Positions 8,434-16,323 of a stretch of DNA of 64,000 bases are shown in pieces. Under the pieces are notes generated by a model. It had not been told where the DNA came from. It saw only the letters and a program-made list of their open reading frames with translations, and did no database searches. Origin of the DNA: JADZEM01 sp046328125 (GTDB taxonomy: Bacteria > Chloroflexota > UBA6077 > JACCZL01); NCBI GenBank assembly GCA_046328125.1, contig JAXLXF010000010.1, positions 62,001 through 126,000 of the forward strand, given 5' to 3'. The translations under genes were made by a program, and so were the position numbers. Position 1 is the first letter of the stretch. Each line of letters begins with the position of its first letter.

Positions 8434-9417
8434 ATGCGCACGTTCTCGCTCGCGACCGTCGAGCGCCCTGGCCCACACCAGATCCCCGCCGAAGCCCACG
8501 ACGTGGCCGCGCTGGTCGTGGATGGTCGGCTGTATCCGTTGGACGCGCTCGCCTCGGACCGTCCTGAGCTGCACGGCGGGCTGTTCGGCCTGCTACAGCG
8601 CTGGGACGAGGTGTATCCCGCGCTTCGGTCGCTTGCCGAGCGTGTGGACCGTCATGGACCGGGACTGGCCCCTGGCGACCGCTCGATCCGTCTGGTCACG
8701 CCGATCCGCTATCCAAGAGCGATCTTCTGCACGGTGTTCAACTACTACGATTTCGCCGCGGAGGCCGGCGTGACCCCGCCCGACAAGAGCGCCACCCGTC
8801 CGTACGTGTGCATCAAGCTGCCGCACGGCGTGATCGGCCCGAACGAGACAATCGTGCTGCCGCCGTCCAGCAAGCTGGTGGACTGGGAGGTCGAGCTGGG
8901 CGCGGTGATCGGACGACCGTGCCGCAACGTCTTCCGGCGGGACGCGCTGGACTACGTGGCCGGCTACACCATCGTCAACGACGTCTCCGCTCGCGACATC
9001 ATCTCGCGCCCGGACTGGCCGAACTTCGGCTCGGACTGGCTGGAGAGCAAGAACTTCGACACCGCTACGCCGATCGGGCCGTACGTGGTGCCGCGCGAGT
9101 TTGTCGAAGACCCGCAGCAGGTCAGGCTGCGACTGACCCGCAACGGCGTCGTCCAGCAGGACGGCAACACCGCCTCGATGATCTTCAGCCTGGCCGAGCA
9201 GATCGCCCACATCAGCGCGACGATGACCCTCCTCCCTGGCGACGTCATCGCGACCGGTACTCCGGCCGGCGTCGGCTGGAAGCGCGGCATCAAGCTGGAG
9301 CCGGGCGACGTCCTGGAGCTGGAGCTGCCGGACCTGCCGGAGGTCGGCGTGCTGCGCAACGCCGTGACCGGCCCGCTGACGATGATGCCGCCGAGCTCGG
9401 GAACCGCGTTCGCGTGA
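8434..9417 (+). CDS. Fumarylacetoacetate hydrolase family protein
   Basis: A 327-residue enzyme with the FAH C-terminal fold; relatives hydrolyse or decarboxylate beta-diketo acids or hydrate 2-oxopent-4-enoates. Metal ligands fit the DxE-E pattern (VDWEVELGAVIG), followed by YTIVNDVSARD and the TGTPAGVG loop. I chose ATG 8434 over 8404 because GCGGAGG sits 5 bases before it. Its TGA overlaps the GTG of the next gene by 4 bases (GTGA). The coupling to a glycosyltransferase-like membrane gene is probably compactness rather than function. Other keto-acid enzymes in the window (DapA family, HpcH family) make sugar-acid or aromatic catabolism likely; the substrate is unknown. Confidence 0.86.
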   Translation: MRTFSLATVERPGPHQIPAEAHDVAALVVDGRLYPLDALASDRPELHGGLFGLLQRWDEVYPALRSLAERVDRHGPGLAPGDRSIRLVTPIRYPRAIFCTVFNYYDFAAEAGVTPPDKSATRPYVCIKLPHGVIGPNETIVLPPSSKLVDWEVELGAVIGRPCRNVFRRDALDYVAGYTIVNDVSARDIISRPDWPNFGSDWLESKNFDTATPIGPYVVPREFVEDPQQVRLRLTRNGVVQQDGNTASMIFSLAEQIAHISATMTLLPGDVIATGTPAGVGWKRGIKLEPGDVLELELPDLPEVGVLRNAVTGPLTMMPPSSGTAFA

Positions 9418-10811
9418 GCCGGATCACGGTCCTGGTCGCGCTGCTCGTCTTCCTCGGCTCGGGGGCCGTCTTCTACGACCGAGCCGCGCGCGTCGGCTAC
9501 AACACCGACGAGGGGCAGGCGATCTGGCCGTCGCAGTACTTCCAGTTCGTGTTCCTGGAGGGGCAGGTCAGCGGCCCGGTCTGGCAGGAGAACTACTGGA
9601 CCCTGACCCAGGTGCCGGTCTACCGCTACATCATCGGGGCCGGCATCTGGCTGACTGGCAACTCGTTCCTGCCGCTCGACCTCGACTTCCGCCGCGACGA
9701 GGTCAGTGGCCCGGATCGGGCGAAGTACTTCGACCCCGCCACCTATCGAGACGAGCGCAAGCTGGCCGAGCAGCGCCGTACGCCGCGCCCCTCCGCCGAG
9801 GCGTTGTGGGGCGCCCGCCTGCCGATGGTCGTGCTCGGGGCCGGAACCGCCGCGATGCTGTTCGTGCTGACGGCGGAGCTGGCCGGCGGGCTGTTTGGCC
9901 CGGCGCTCGGGGCGCTGGCGGGTGTCGTCGCGGCGATCACGTTCGTGGCGGCGCCGTTCGTGCTGACGTTGCTGCCGCGCGCTCACACCGAAGCGCCGTT
10001 CCTCTTCTTCCTGGTGCTGGCGCTCTGGCTGAGCGTCCGCGCTGCTGCCCGCCGCTCGCTCACGTTCGGCGCGCTGGCTGGCCTCGCCGCCGGCCTGAGC
10101 GCCGGCTCGAAGCTGACCGGCGTCCTGGCTCTGGCGGCGTTGGGCGGTTTCGCGGCTGGTGCGTTCGTGCTGGCGTGGCTGGCACGCCGACCGTCGTTCC
10201 GGGAGCACGTCGGCCCGCGCGCACTGTTGGAGCGCGCGTGGCGGTGGAGCGCCGTGGCGGCGGTTGTGGGTCTGCTCGTCTTCGTGGCCGTCGATCCGTT
10301 CCTCTGGCCGGACCCGGTCGGCAAGACGCGCGAGATGCTCCAGTTCCGACAGCAGGAGATGTTCGGGCAGCGGACCCTCAACGAGGAGCTGGCGACACCG
10401 GAGGGCACCATGACCCGCCTCGGGTTCCTGCTGCGACGCTCGACGCTTGACGAGCCGTGGGCCGGCCGTCGTCTCGGCGTGCCGCTGGAGGGCGTACTGG
10501 CGGTCGGCGGTCTGGTTGTGACAGGATGGTCGATCGTGCGCGACCGACACCGTGGAGCGCTCGTCGGACCGGGCGCGGTCGTCGGGCTCTGGCTGCTGGT
10601 GCTGATCCTCGGAACGGCGCCAAACCTGGGAATCGACTGGGACCGCTACTACCTGCCGATCGTGACGGTCGGGCTGGCGTTCACCGGGGTCGGAGCGGCG
10701 GGACTCGCCGACGGGGTCGGGCGTCTCGTCCTGGCGAGGCGCCGCGCTCCGACCGCCAGCGCCGCCACGCCGCCGCCGCTGCCGACCGCCAGCAGCGGAT
10801 CGGCGGGATAG
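9414..10811 (+). CDS. GT39-like (ArnT/PMT type) membrane glycosyltransferase
   Basis: A 465-residue multi-span protein of the GT-C fold. It opens with a membrane helix (about residues 4-20) and then YNTDEGQAIWPSQY, where the acidic residues sit in the first periplasmic loop as in lipid-phospho-sugar transferases. About nine further hydrophobic segments follow, with a C-terminal IDWDRYYLPI. Start GTG overlaps the previous stop (GTGA). The last 163 bases overlap the 3' end of the convergent gene on the other strand, and both C-termini look genuine. Acceptor and donor are unknown. It belongs with the other envelope-glycan genes nearby. Confidence 0.78.
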   Translation: MSRITVLVALLVFLGSGAVFYDRAARVGYNTDEGQAIWPSQYFQFVFLEGQVSGPVWQENYWTLTQVPVYRYIIGAGIWLTGNSFLPLDLDFRRDEVSGPDRAKYFDPATYRDERKLAEQRRTPRPSAEALWGARLPMVVLGAGTAAMLFVLTAELAGGLFGPALGALAGVVAAITFVAAPFVLTLLPRAHTEAPFLFFLVLALWLSVRAAARRSLTFGALAGLAAGLSAGSKLTGVLALAALGGFAAGAFVLAWLARRPSFREHVGPRALLERAWRWSAVAAVVGLLVFVAVDPFLWPDPVGKTREMLQFRQQEMFGQRTLNEELATPEGTMTRLGFLLRRSTLDEPWAGRRLGVPLEGVLAVGGLVVTGWSIVRDRHRGALVGPGAVVGLWLLVLILGTAPNLGIDWDRYYLPIVTVGLAFTGVGAAGLADGVGRLVLARRRAPTASAATPPPLPTASSGSAG

Positions 10812-12223
10812 CGGTAGCGCGGAAGCGCCCCCGACAGGAACGCCGTCAGCAGCAGCAGCCAGAGCCCGAACAGGATCGGGAGCAGCGCCAGCCGCCACGG
10901 CCTGGTCGCCACGGACGCGACGATCCCAACCCCCAGCAGCCCGAGCAGCAGCGGCGCCCACCGGAACGGCTGGAACAGGTTGGCGACGGCCTGCGCTCGA
11001 CGGAACTCGTTAGCCTCGGCGGTGGTGGCGGGCAGCGCCAGGTGGCGGACCCGGTCGTTCCACCAGTCGCCGTACTTGTCCTGAGCGTTCGGGAAGCGGG
11101 TGACGCCGCCGGACTTGCCTTGACCGCCAAGATACTGCTCGGTGCCGGTGAGTAGCTCCCCGAACAATCCGAGCGAGGTCTGGACGTACAGATCCGGCTC
11201 GCGCGCGAACAACTCCAGGGCGACGTCGCGCAGAATGGCATCGGCCTCGGCCTCACTGTACCCGTACCGCTGCTGGATCAGGACCGCGATGTCGCTTGGG
11301 AGCTCGTTCTCGAAGACGCGGTTGTACGCCACCCGTCTCGCCTGGGTCTCGATCGGGTCGGCCACGTCGGTCGGTCGCCCGACCGCCCGGTTGATCAGCA
11401 TCGGCGTCTCGCGGGTGCCGCGCCAGAACAGCGCCTCGCCCAGGCCAGACGCCCCGAAGCTGCCGGTCTGGACCCAGGTCGCCAGCATCACCGGCAGCGC
11501 CAGCACCAGGAAGCCGGCCAGCATCGCGCGGGAGAGCCGCGCCGTCAGCCTGAACTGACGGTGCCACAGCAGCGCCACCAGCGGCACGACCGGTAGCAGG
11601 AGCTCGGCGGCGGCGCGGGTGAGGGTCGCCAGCGCGAGCATCGCGCCGCCGAGAGAGTACAACCGCCAGGAGGCACGTTGTAGCCCGAGCACCAGCGCCA
11701 ACGCCGAGCCGGTCAACAGAAACGTGAACAGCGTCTCGGACATCACGTACTGCTCGTAGACGATCAACGGGCCATTCAGCGCTACCAGCAGGCCGGCAAG
11801 CGTGCCGGCGAGCCGCCCCGCCCAGAGACTGGCGCCACCAAACGCCGCCCGTCCGAGCCAGTACGTCAGCACGACCGTGCCCAGCCCGAGCAGGTGCTGG
11901 AGGAAGGCCAGGCCGTGGGGGTCTTCGCCCATCAGCACGATGCTGAGCGCCACGAACAGCGGGTAGAGCGGCGGGCGCTTCAGGATCGGGGCGAAGCCGT
12001 AGCCACGCGCCAGCTCGTAGCCCGGCACCAGATAGGTCTGGCTGTCCCCACCCACGAACAACGGCGGCGCCCGAAAGGCGAACGCCAGACGCATCATCCC
12101 GCCGACCGCTAGCAGCAGCAGGGTCAGCGCGAGATCGGGGTGGCGGCGAGCCCATCCGGCCAGCCGCCGTGGCAACGGCGGACTCGACACGGCGACGGAC
12201 TCGGTGGCGGCAACAGTGTCCAC
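10649..12223 (-). CDS. GT39-like membrane glycosyltransferase
   Basis: A 524-residue protein with about eleven hydrophobic segments. Early residues carry a loop acidic site (FVGGDSQTYLVPGYELARGYG) followed by KRPPLYPLF, a hallmark of GT39/PMT relatives. The large loop (about 290-420) is soluble. The C-terminus has GALPRYRYPADPLLAVG, the conserved RY-x-P end region. The start is a GTG at 12223 with no clear SD, so the start is less certain than the family. Its 3' end runs 163 bases into the convergent GT39-like gene. It is divergent from the ABC exporter pair across 84 bases. Likely role: adding sugar from a lipid carrier to a surface glycan or protein. Confidence 0.78.
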   Translation of the reverse strand: MDTVAATESVAVSSPPLPRRLAGWARRHPDLALTLLLLAVGGMMRLAFAFRAPPLFVGGDSQTYLVPGYELARGYGFAPILKRPPLYPLFVALSIVLMGEDPHGLAFLQHLLGLGTVVLTYWLGRAAFGGASLWAGRLAGTLAGLLVALNGPLIVYEQYVMSETLFTFLLTGSALALVLGLQRASWRLYSLGGAMLALATLTRAAAELLLPVVPLVALLWHRQFRLTARLSRAMLAGFLVLALPVMLATWVQTGSFGASGLGEALFWRGTRETPMLINRAVGRPTDVADPIETQARRVAYNRVFENELPSDIAVLIQQRYGYSEAEADAILRDVALELFAREPDLYVQTSLGLFGELLTGTEQYLGGQGKSGGVTRFPNAQDKYGDWWNDRVRHLALPATTAEANEFRRAQAVANLFQPFRWAPLLLGLLGVGIVASVATRPWRLALLPILFGLWLLLLTAFLSGALPRYRYPADPLLAVGSGGGVAALAVGARRLARTRRPTPSASPAAPTPVNASPTVTIGR

Positions 12224-12254
12224 GGCTGAGGCGAAGGATACGGCAAACTTAGTG

Positions 12255-12279
12255 AACGGTGTGACTCAGTCAACGGTGT
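12255..12279. promoter_or_regulatory. Operator-like repeats between the GT39 and ABC exporter genes
   Basis: An 11-bp palindrome TGACT-C-AGTCA (12262-12272) is flanked by two direct copies of AACGGTGT (12255-12262 and 12272-12279, 17 bases apart) in the short divergent intergenic region. No convincing sigma-70 promoter was found with it. Confidence 0.3.
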
Positions 12280-12307
12280 AGAGGAGGCCCCTCTGTTACG
12301 TCCGTTC

Positions 12308-14266
12308 GTGCAGCTTCCCTACCTGTGGGAGCTTCGACCGTATCTGCGCCACGTGCTCGGCCTGCTGGTCGTCGGGTCGGTGGCGGGCATCGCCATGAAC
12401 ACCGCCATCGTGCTGCCGGCGCTCGCGCTCGGGAGAGCGATCGACGCGGTACTGGCGATCGAGCGCGGCGCCGGCGACGCGTCCACGGCTGGCTGGGCCG
12501 CTCTTGGCGTCGTCGGCGCCGCGGCGGTGGTCGAAGTGTCGCGAGTGCTCAAGCGCTGGTGGCTGATCACCGCCAACCAGCGGATCCGCGCCAACCTCCG
12601 CGCCGACGCACTACGGGGTGTCCTGGCCTGGCCGGCCGAGCGGCTGCACCAGACGCCCGTGGGTGACCTGATGGCGCGGATCGACGGCGACGTCGAGACG
12701 TTGGGCGTGGGCGTCCGCGAGGCGACCACCGAGATCTGGGACACCGTGCTGTTCTCGGTATCGCTGATCGTCGCGATGGCCGTGTTCGACCCCGGCCTGA
12801 CGCTGCTGGCGATGATCCCGGTGCCGGCCGCGATGGCGCTGGCGCTGTTCACCGGCCGCTGGGTCCGCGAGCGGATCTCGGCGGCGCGGGCGGCGGCGGC
12901 CCGGGCGACGGCGGCACTTCAGGAGCTGCTGGCCGGCGTCCGGGTCCTGCGCCTGTTCGGGCACGAGGCGACGGCCGTCTCGCGGTACGGGGCGCTTTCC
13001 GAGATCCAGGCCGAGACGATGCTGGCGACCCAGCGCCTCCGCTCCACACTCGCGCCGACCTACACGGTGATGATGGTGGCCGGGGTGATCTTCATCCTCT
13101 GGCTCGGCGGCGAGCGGGTGATCGCCGGCGCGCTGACGGCAGGCGAGCTTGTGGCCTTCCTCGATCTGTACCTGCGTTTCGTGCAGCGCGGGTTCCGGGT
13201 GCCGCAGCTGATCAACTCGGTGCAGGCGGGCGGGGTCGCCTATCGCCGCCTCCAGCCGCTCCTGGCGCCCGCGCTCTCCGTCGAAGGCGAGCCGGCACGG
13301 GCGTCGTTCCGCCCGGGCTACGTCGCCGGGTTGGAGCGGGCAAGCCCCCTCCCCCAGCCCCTCCCCCGTGCGCGGGAGAGGGGAGTAGGTTCAGCCGTTC
13401 TCCCCTCTCCCGCGCACGGGGGAGGGGCTGGGGGAGGGGGCCTTCGCTCCGGCGCCGTCACGGTGGACCTGGACCGGATCACGTTCCGCTACCCTGGCGC
13501 CCCCGCGCCGACGCTCGCCGATCTGTCGCTGACGATTCCGGCCGGGGCGCTGGTCGGCGTGACCGGCGCGGTCGGCTCGGGGAAGAGCGCGCTGGCGAAG
13601 GCGCTGGTCGGGGTGTACAAGCTGGAAGCCGGGCGGATCACGGTGGGCGGCCAGCCGCTGGACGAGCTCCAGGCTGCCGAGCGAGCTGCGCTGATTGGGT
13701 ACCTGCCCCAAGATCCGTGGCTGTTCTCGGGGACCGTCCGCGACAACGTGGTGTTCGGGGCGAAAGAGCTCGAAGGCCCGTCTTCGGATGAGCTGGTGAT
13801 GCGCGCGATTCGACTGGCGGCGCTGGAGCCGGACATTCGTGGCTTTCCCGACGGTCTAGAGACGCCGATCGGCGAGGGCGGCGTTCGCGTCTCGGGTGGG
13901 CAGCGACAGCGGATCGCCCTGGCGAGGGCGATGCTGGCCGGCGCGCCCGGCCGCCCGGGCCTGTTGGTGCTGGACGATCCGTTCTCGGCTGTTGACGTGG
14001 ACACCGAGGTCCGGCTGGTCGAGGGGCTGCTGGCGGCGATCGGGCCGAGTGCGCCGCCCGAGGAGCGTGCGACGGTGATCCTCTGCTCGCACCGGCTGGC
14101 CGCGTTCCCGAGGATGGATCTGGTGATCCTGCTGGACGAGGGCCAGGTGCGGGAGTGCGGGACGCACGCCGAGCTGCTGGCCGCCAACGACCGCTACGCC
14201 CACATCTACCTGGCCCAGCAGCGGATCGGGCGGGCTGGCCTGGCGCCGGCGGAGGGCCGGCGATGA
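12308..14266 (+). CDS. ABC exporter half-transporter, degenerate-site subunit
   Basis: Type IV exporter subunit of 652 residues: six membrane helices (about 1-330), then an ATPase domain (about 385-640). Seen: Walker A GAVGSGKS, Q-loop YLPQDPW, signature VSGGQRQR, Walker B LLVLDDPFSAVD and H-loop CSHRL. The Walker B is followed by Asp, not the catalytic Glu, which marks the non-hydrolysing site of heterodimeric exporters. A 41-bp inverted repeat is inserted in frame at about residues 346-378. The start is unclear: the annotated GTG is 20 bases from GAGGAGG, while an in-frame CTG at 12293 is only 5 bases from it. The partner gene overlaps the stop by 4 bases (ATGA). Confidence 0.9.
   Translation: MQLPYLWELRPYLRHVLGLLVVGSVAGIAMNTAIVLPALALGRAIDAVLAIERGAGDASTAGWAALGVVGAAAVVEVSRVLKRWWLITANQRIRANLRADALRGVLAWPAERLHQTPVGDLMARIDGDVETLGVGVREATTEIWDTVLFSVSLIVAMAVFDPGLTLLAMIPVPAAMALALFTGRWVRERISAARAAAARATAALQELLAGVRVLRLFGHEATAVSRYGALSEIQAETMLATQRLRSTLAPTYTVMMVAGVIFILWLGGERVIAGALTAGELVAFLDLYLRFVQRGFRVPQLINSVQAGGVAYRRLQPLLAPALSVEGEPARASFRPGYVAGLERASPLPQPLPRARERGVGSAVLPSPAHGGGAGGGGLRSGAVTVDLDRITFRYPGAPAPTLADLSLTIPAGALVGVTGAVGSGKSALAKALVGVYKLEAGRITVGGQPLDELQAAERAALIGYLPQDPWLFSGTVRDNVVFGAKELEGPSSDELVMRAIRLAALEPDIRGFPDGLETPIGEGGVRVSGGQRQRIALARAMLAGAPGRPGLLVLDDPFSAVDVDTEVRLVEGLLAAIGPSAPPEERATVILCSHRLAAFPRMDLVILLDEGQVRECGTHAELLAANDRYAHIYLAQQRIGRAGLAPAEGRR
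13344..13441. repeat. 41-bp perfect inverted repeat inserted in frame in the ABC exporter gene
   Basis: The left arm 13344-13384 (GCCCCCTCCCCCAGCCCC onward) is exactly complementary to 13401-13441, with a 16-base loop. It is read in frame as a Pro/Arg/Gly-rich peptide in the linker between the membrane and ATPase domains, where an insert should be tolerated. Transporter motifs are intact on both sides, so the gene is probably functional. Confidence 0.85.
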
Positions 14267-16233
14267 GCGTCGCGGTCCCGGTCGCAGCCGCGCGGCCAGC
14301 CCAGCCAGCGGATCGACGGTCGGCCTTCCGGCAGGTGGCCGAGCTGCTGGCGCCACGCCGACGGCTGTTGTTGTGGATCGTCGGGCTGGTGGTCACGAGC
14401 GCCACGCTCGAGCTGGCGCCGCCGCTGATCTTGCGGGACATCGTGGACGATCACCTGCTGTCCGGGCGCACGGATGGCCTGCTCGTCCTGGCGTTCCTGT
14501 TCCTCGGCGCGACGGCGGTGGTGGAGGCGACGCGGGCGCTAGCGGGCTACCTGACCGGCGTCGCGGCGCAGGGCACGCTGCACGACCTGCGGGTGCGCCT
14601 GTTCGCGCATCTCCAGTCGCTGCCGATCCGCTGGTTCGACCGGACGCCGCTCGGCGAGGCGATCGCCCACTGCACGTCGGACATCGAGGCGATCCAGACG
14701 CTGTTCACGTCAGGCGTTGCCAGCGTCGTGATTGACCTGACGCGGGTGGTGACGATCTCGGCGGCGCTCGTCACGCTCAGCCCGCCGCTGGCCGGCATCG
14801 CGTCCTTGACCGTGCCGCCGCTCTTGCTGCTGACCCGGCGGCTCCAGGTCCGCGTCCGCGAAGCCGAGCGGTTGAACCGGATCGCCGTCGGGCAGCAGGG
14901 CGCGCAGTTGCAGGAGACGCTCGTCGGAGCCGAGACGATCCAGACGTTTGGGCGGCAGGACGCGTTCGTGCATCGGCTGCGGCTGACACTGGCGCAGACG
15001 CTGGTGGCGGCCAACCGCTCAACCGCTAGCTCGGCCCTGTATACGCCGTTCGTCTCGATGACGGCTGCCGTGGCTGGCGCGGGCCTGCTCTGGATCGGGG
15101 CGCGGGGCGGTTTGACGGCCTGGGACATCTCGCTCGGGACGCTCACGGCGTTCGTGCTGCTGCTCCAGCGGGCGTTCACGCCGCTGGCGACGGTCGGCGA
15201 GCAGTGGCAGACGGTCCAGGGGGCGCTGGCGGGCGTGGAGCGGGTCTTCGAGGTGCTGGCCGTCCCGAGCGACGAGACGGGGACGAGCCCCACCCCCCAA
15301 CCCCCTCCCCATTGCGATGGAGAGGGGGAGACGGGAGCCGTGAGTGCGGGCGCAATGAATTGCGCCCCTACAGCAGCAGACCCGGTAGGGGCGCAATTCA
15401 TTGCGCCCTCCGGACCTGGCATCTCCCCCTCTCCACCGCAGTGGGGAGGGGGCTGGGGGGTGGGGGCTCCTCCAGCCGGCGCCCTCGACGACGTCCTCTT
15501 CGGCTACGCGCCCGGCCACCCGATCCTGCATCACGTCAGCATCGCGATTCAGCCTGGGGAGCACGTCGCACTGGTGGGGAGGACGGGGGCTGGCAAGAGC
15601 AGTGCGCTCTCACTGCTCGGCGGGCTGTACGAGCCGTGGGAGGGGCGGGTGCGCATCCTCGGGCGCAACCCGCGCGAGCTGGCGCCAGCCGAACGTCGGC
15701 GGCTGTTCGGCGTCGTGCCGCAGACAGCGCTGCTGTTCAACGGAACGGTCTTCGAGAACGTCACGATGTTCGACCCGGCCGTCTCGCAGGAGATGGTCGA
15801 GCAGGCTGTCGCGCTGGCCGGCGCCGACAGCTTCGTGGCGGCACTGCCGAATGGTTACGAGACGCAGCTGGCCGGCGTGGGCGGCGGGCGAGGGATGCGG
15901 CTGTCGGCGGGGCAGACGGCGCTGCTGGCGCTCGCGCGGGCGCTGGTGCTGGACCCGCCGTTGGTCCTGCTGGACGAGGCGACAGCGGCCATCGACGCGG
16001 CGACCGAGGCGCAGCTCGCGACGGCTTTGCGGGCCGGCGTGATGGGTCGCCATCGGGGTCTGCTGACGGTGGCGCACCGCCTCGCGACTGCTCGCGAGGC
16101 GGACCGAGTCATCGTGTTGGAGGCGGGACGCATCGTCGAGGAGGGGCCGCCGGGCGAGCTGATCCGGGCTGGCGGGCGGTTCGCGGCGCTGGTGGAGCTG
16201 GAGGCCGCCGGCTGGGACTGGCGCGAAGCGTGA
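14263..16233 (+). CDS. ABC exporter half-transporter, catalytic-site subunit
   Basis: A 656-residue partner of the preceding gene. I start at the ATG that overlaps its TGA (ATGA), with GGAGGG 6 bases before it. Six membrane helices span about residues 30-320. The ATPase domain (about 420-640) has Walker A GRTGAGKSS, Walker B LVLLDEATAAID with the catalytic Glu, and VAHRL. The signature is the altered LSAGQTALLALA rather than LSGGQRQ. In heterodimeric exporters the altered signature pairs with the Walker B Asp subunit, so the two genes complement each other as expected. A nested palindromic element is inserted in frame at about residues 342-402. The substrate could be a lipid, glycan or peptide; the sequence does not say. 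Confidence 0.9.
   Translation: MSVAVPVAAARPAQPADRRSAFRQVAELLAPRRRLLLWIVGLVVTSATLELAPPLILRDIVDDHLLSGRTDGLLVLAFLFLGATAVVEATRALAGYLTGVAAQGTLHDLRVRLFAHLQSLPIRWFDRTPLGEAIAHCTSDIEAIQTLFTSGVASVVIDLTRVVTISAALVTLSPPLAGIASLTVPPLLLLTRRLQVRVREAERLNRIAVGQQGAQLQETLVGAETIQTFGRQDAFVHRLRLTLAQTLVAANRSTASSALYTPFVSMTAAVAGAGLLWIGARGGLTAWDISLGTLTAFVLLLQRAFTPLATVGEQWQTVQGALAGVERVFEVLAVPSDETGTSPTPQPPPHCDGEGETGAVSAGAMNCAPTAADPVGAQFIAPSGPGISPSPPQWGGGWGVGAPPAGALDDVLFGYAPGHPILHHVSIAIQPGEHVALVGRTGAGKSSALSLLGGLYEPWEGRVRILGRNPRELAPAERRRLFGVVPQTALLFNGTVFENVTMFDPAVSQEMVEQAVALAGADSFVAALPNGYETQLAGVGGGRGMRLSAGQTALLALARALVLDPPLVLLDEATAAIDAATEAQLATALRAGVMGRHRGLLTVAHRLATAREADRVIVLEAGRIVEEGPPGELIRAGGRFAALVELEAAGWDWREA
15286..15468. 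repeat. Nested palindromic element in frame in the ABC exporter gene
   Basis: The outer arms (15286-15331 and 15422-15468) are C-rich and G-rich imperfect complements. Inside them, 15348-15371 and 15385-15408 are exact 24-bp complements, and each of these is itself palindromic (GGGCGCAATGAATTGCGCCC). The whole stretch is translated (GAMNCAPT..., GAQFIAP...) without a stop. The pattern fits one mobile palindrome landing inside another. A similar compound arrangement lies outside genes at 63249-63343. Confidence 0.8.
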
Positions 16234-16250
16234 GGCTCGGCGAGTGGCGG

Positions 16251-16299
16251 GTAGCGAGTAGCGAGTAGCGAGTAGCGAGTAGCGAGTAGCGAGTGGCGA
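16251..16299. repeat. 7-bp tandem repeat (GTAGCGA x6 plus a variant)
   Basis: Six exact GTAGCGA units and a seventh GTGGCGA lie between the exporter stop and the convergent glycosyltransferase stop. No gene is supported in 16234-16323. Confidence 0.85.
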
Positions 16300-16323
16300 G
16301 ACGAGGGTGGTCCCCTGTGAGGT

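Noticed and set aside
8808..9413. Upstream extension of the GT39-like gene into the FAH gene
   Set aside because: It is an out-of-frame shadow of the FAH gene; GTG at 9414 overlaps the FAH stop in the usual coupled form.
13344..13441. Intrinsic terminator inside the ABC exporter gene
   Set aside because: The stem is strong, but the frame continues through it with all ATPase motifs downstream, and there is no U-run.
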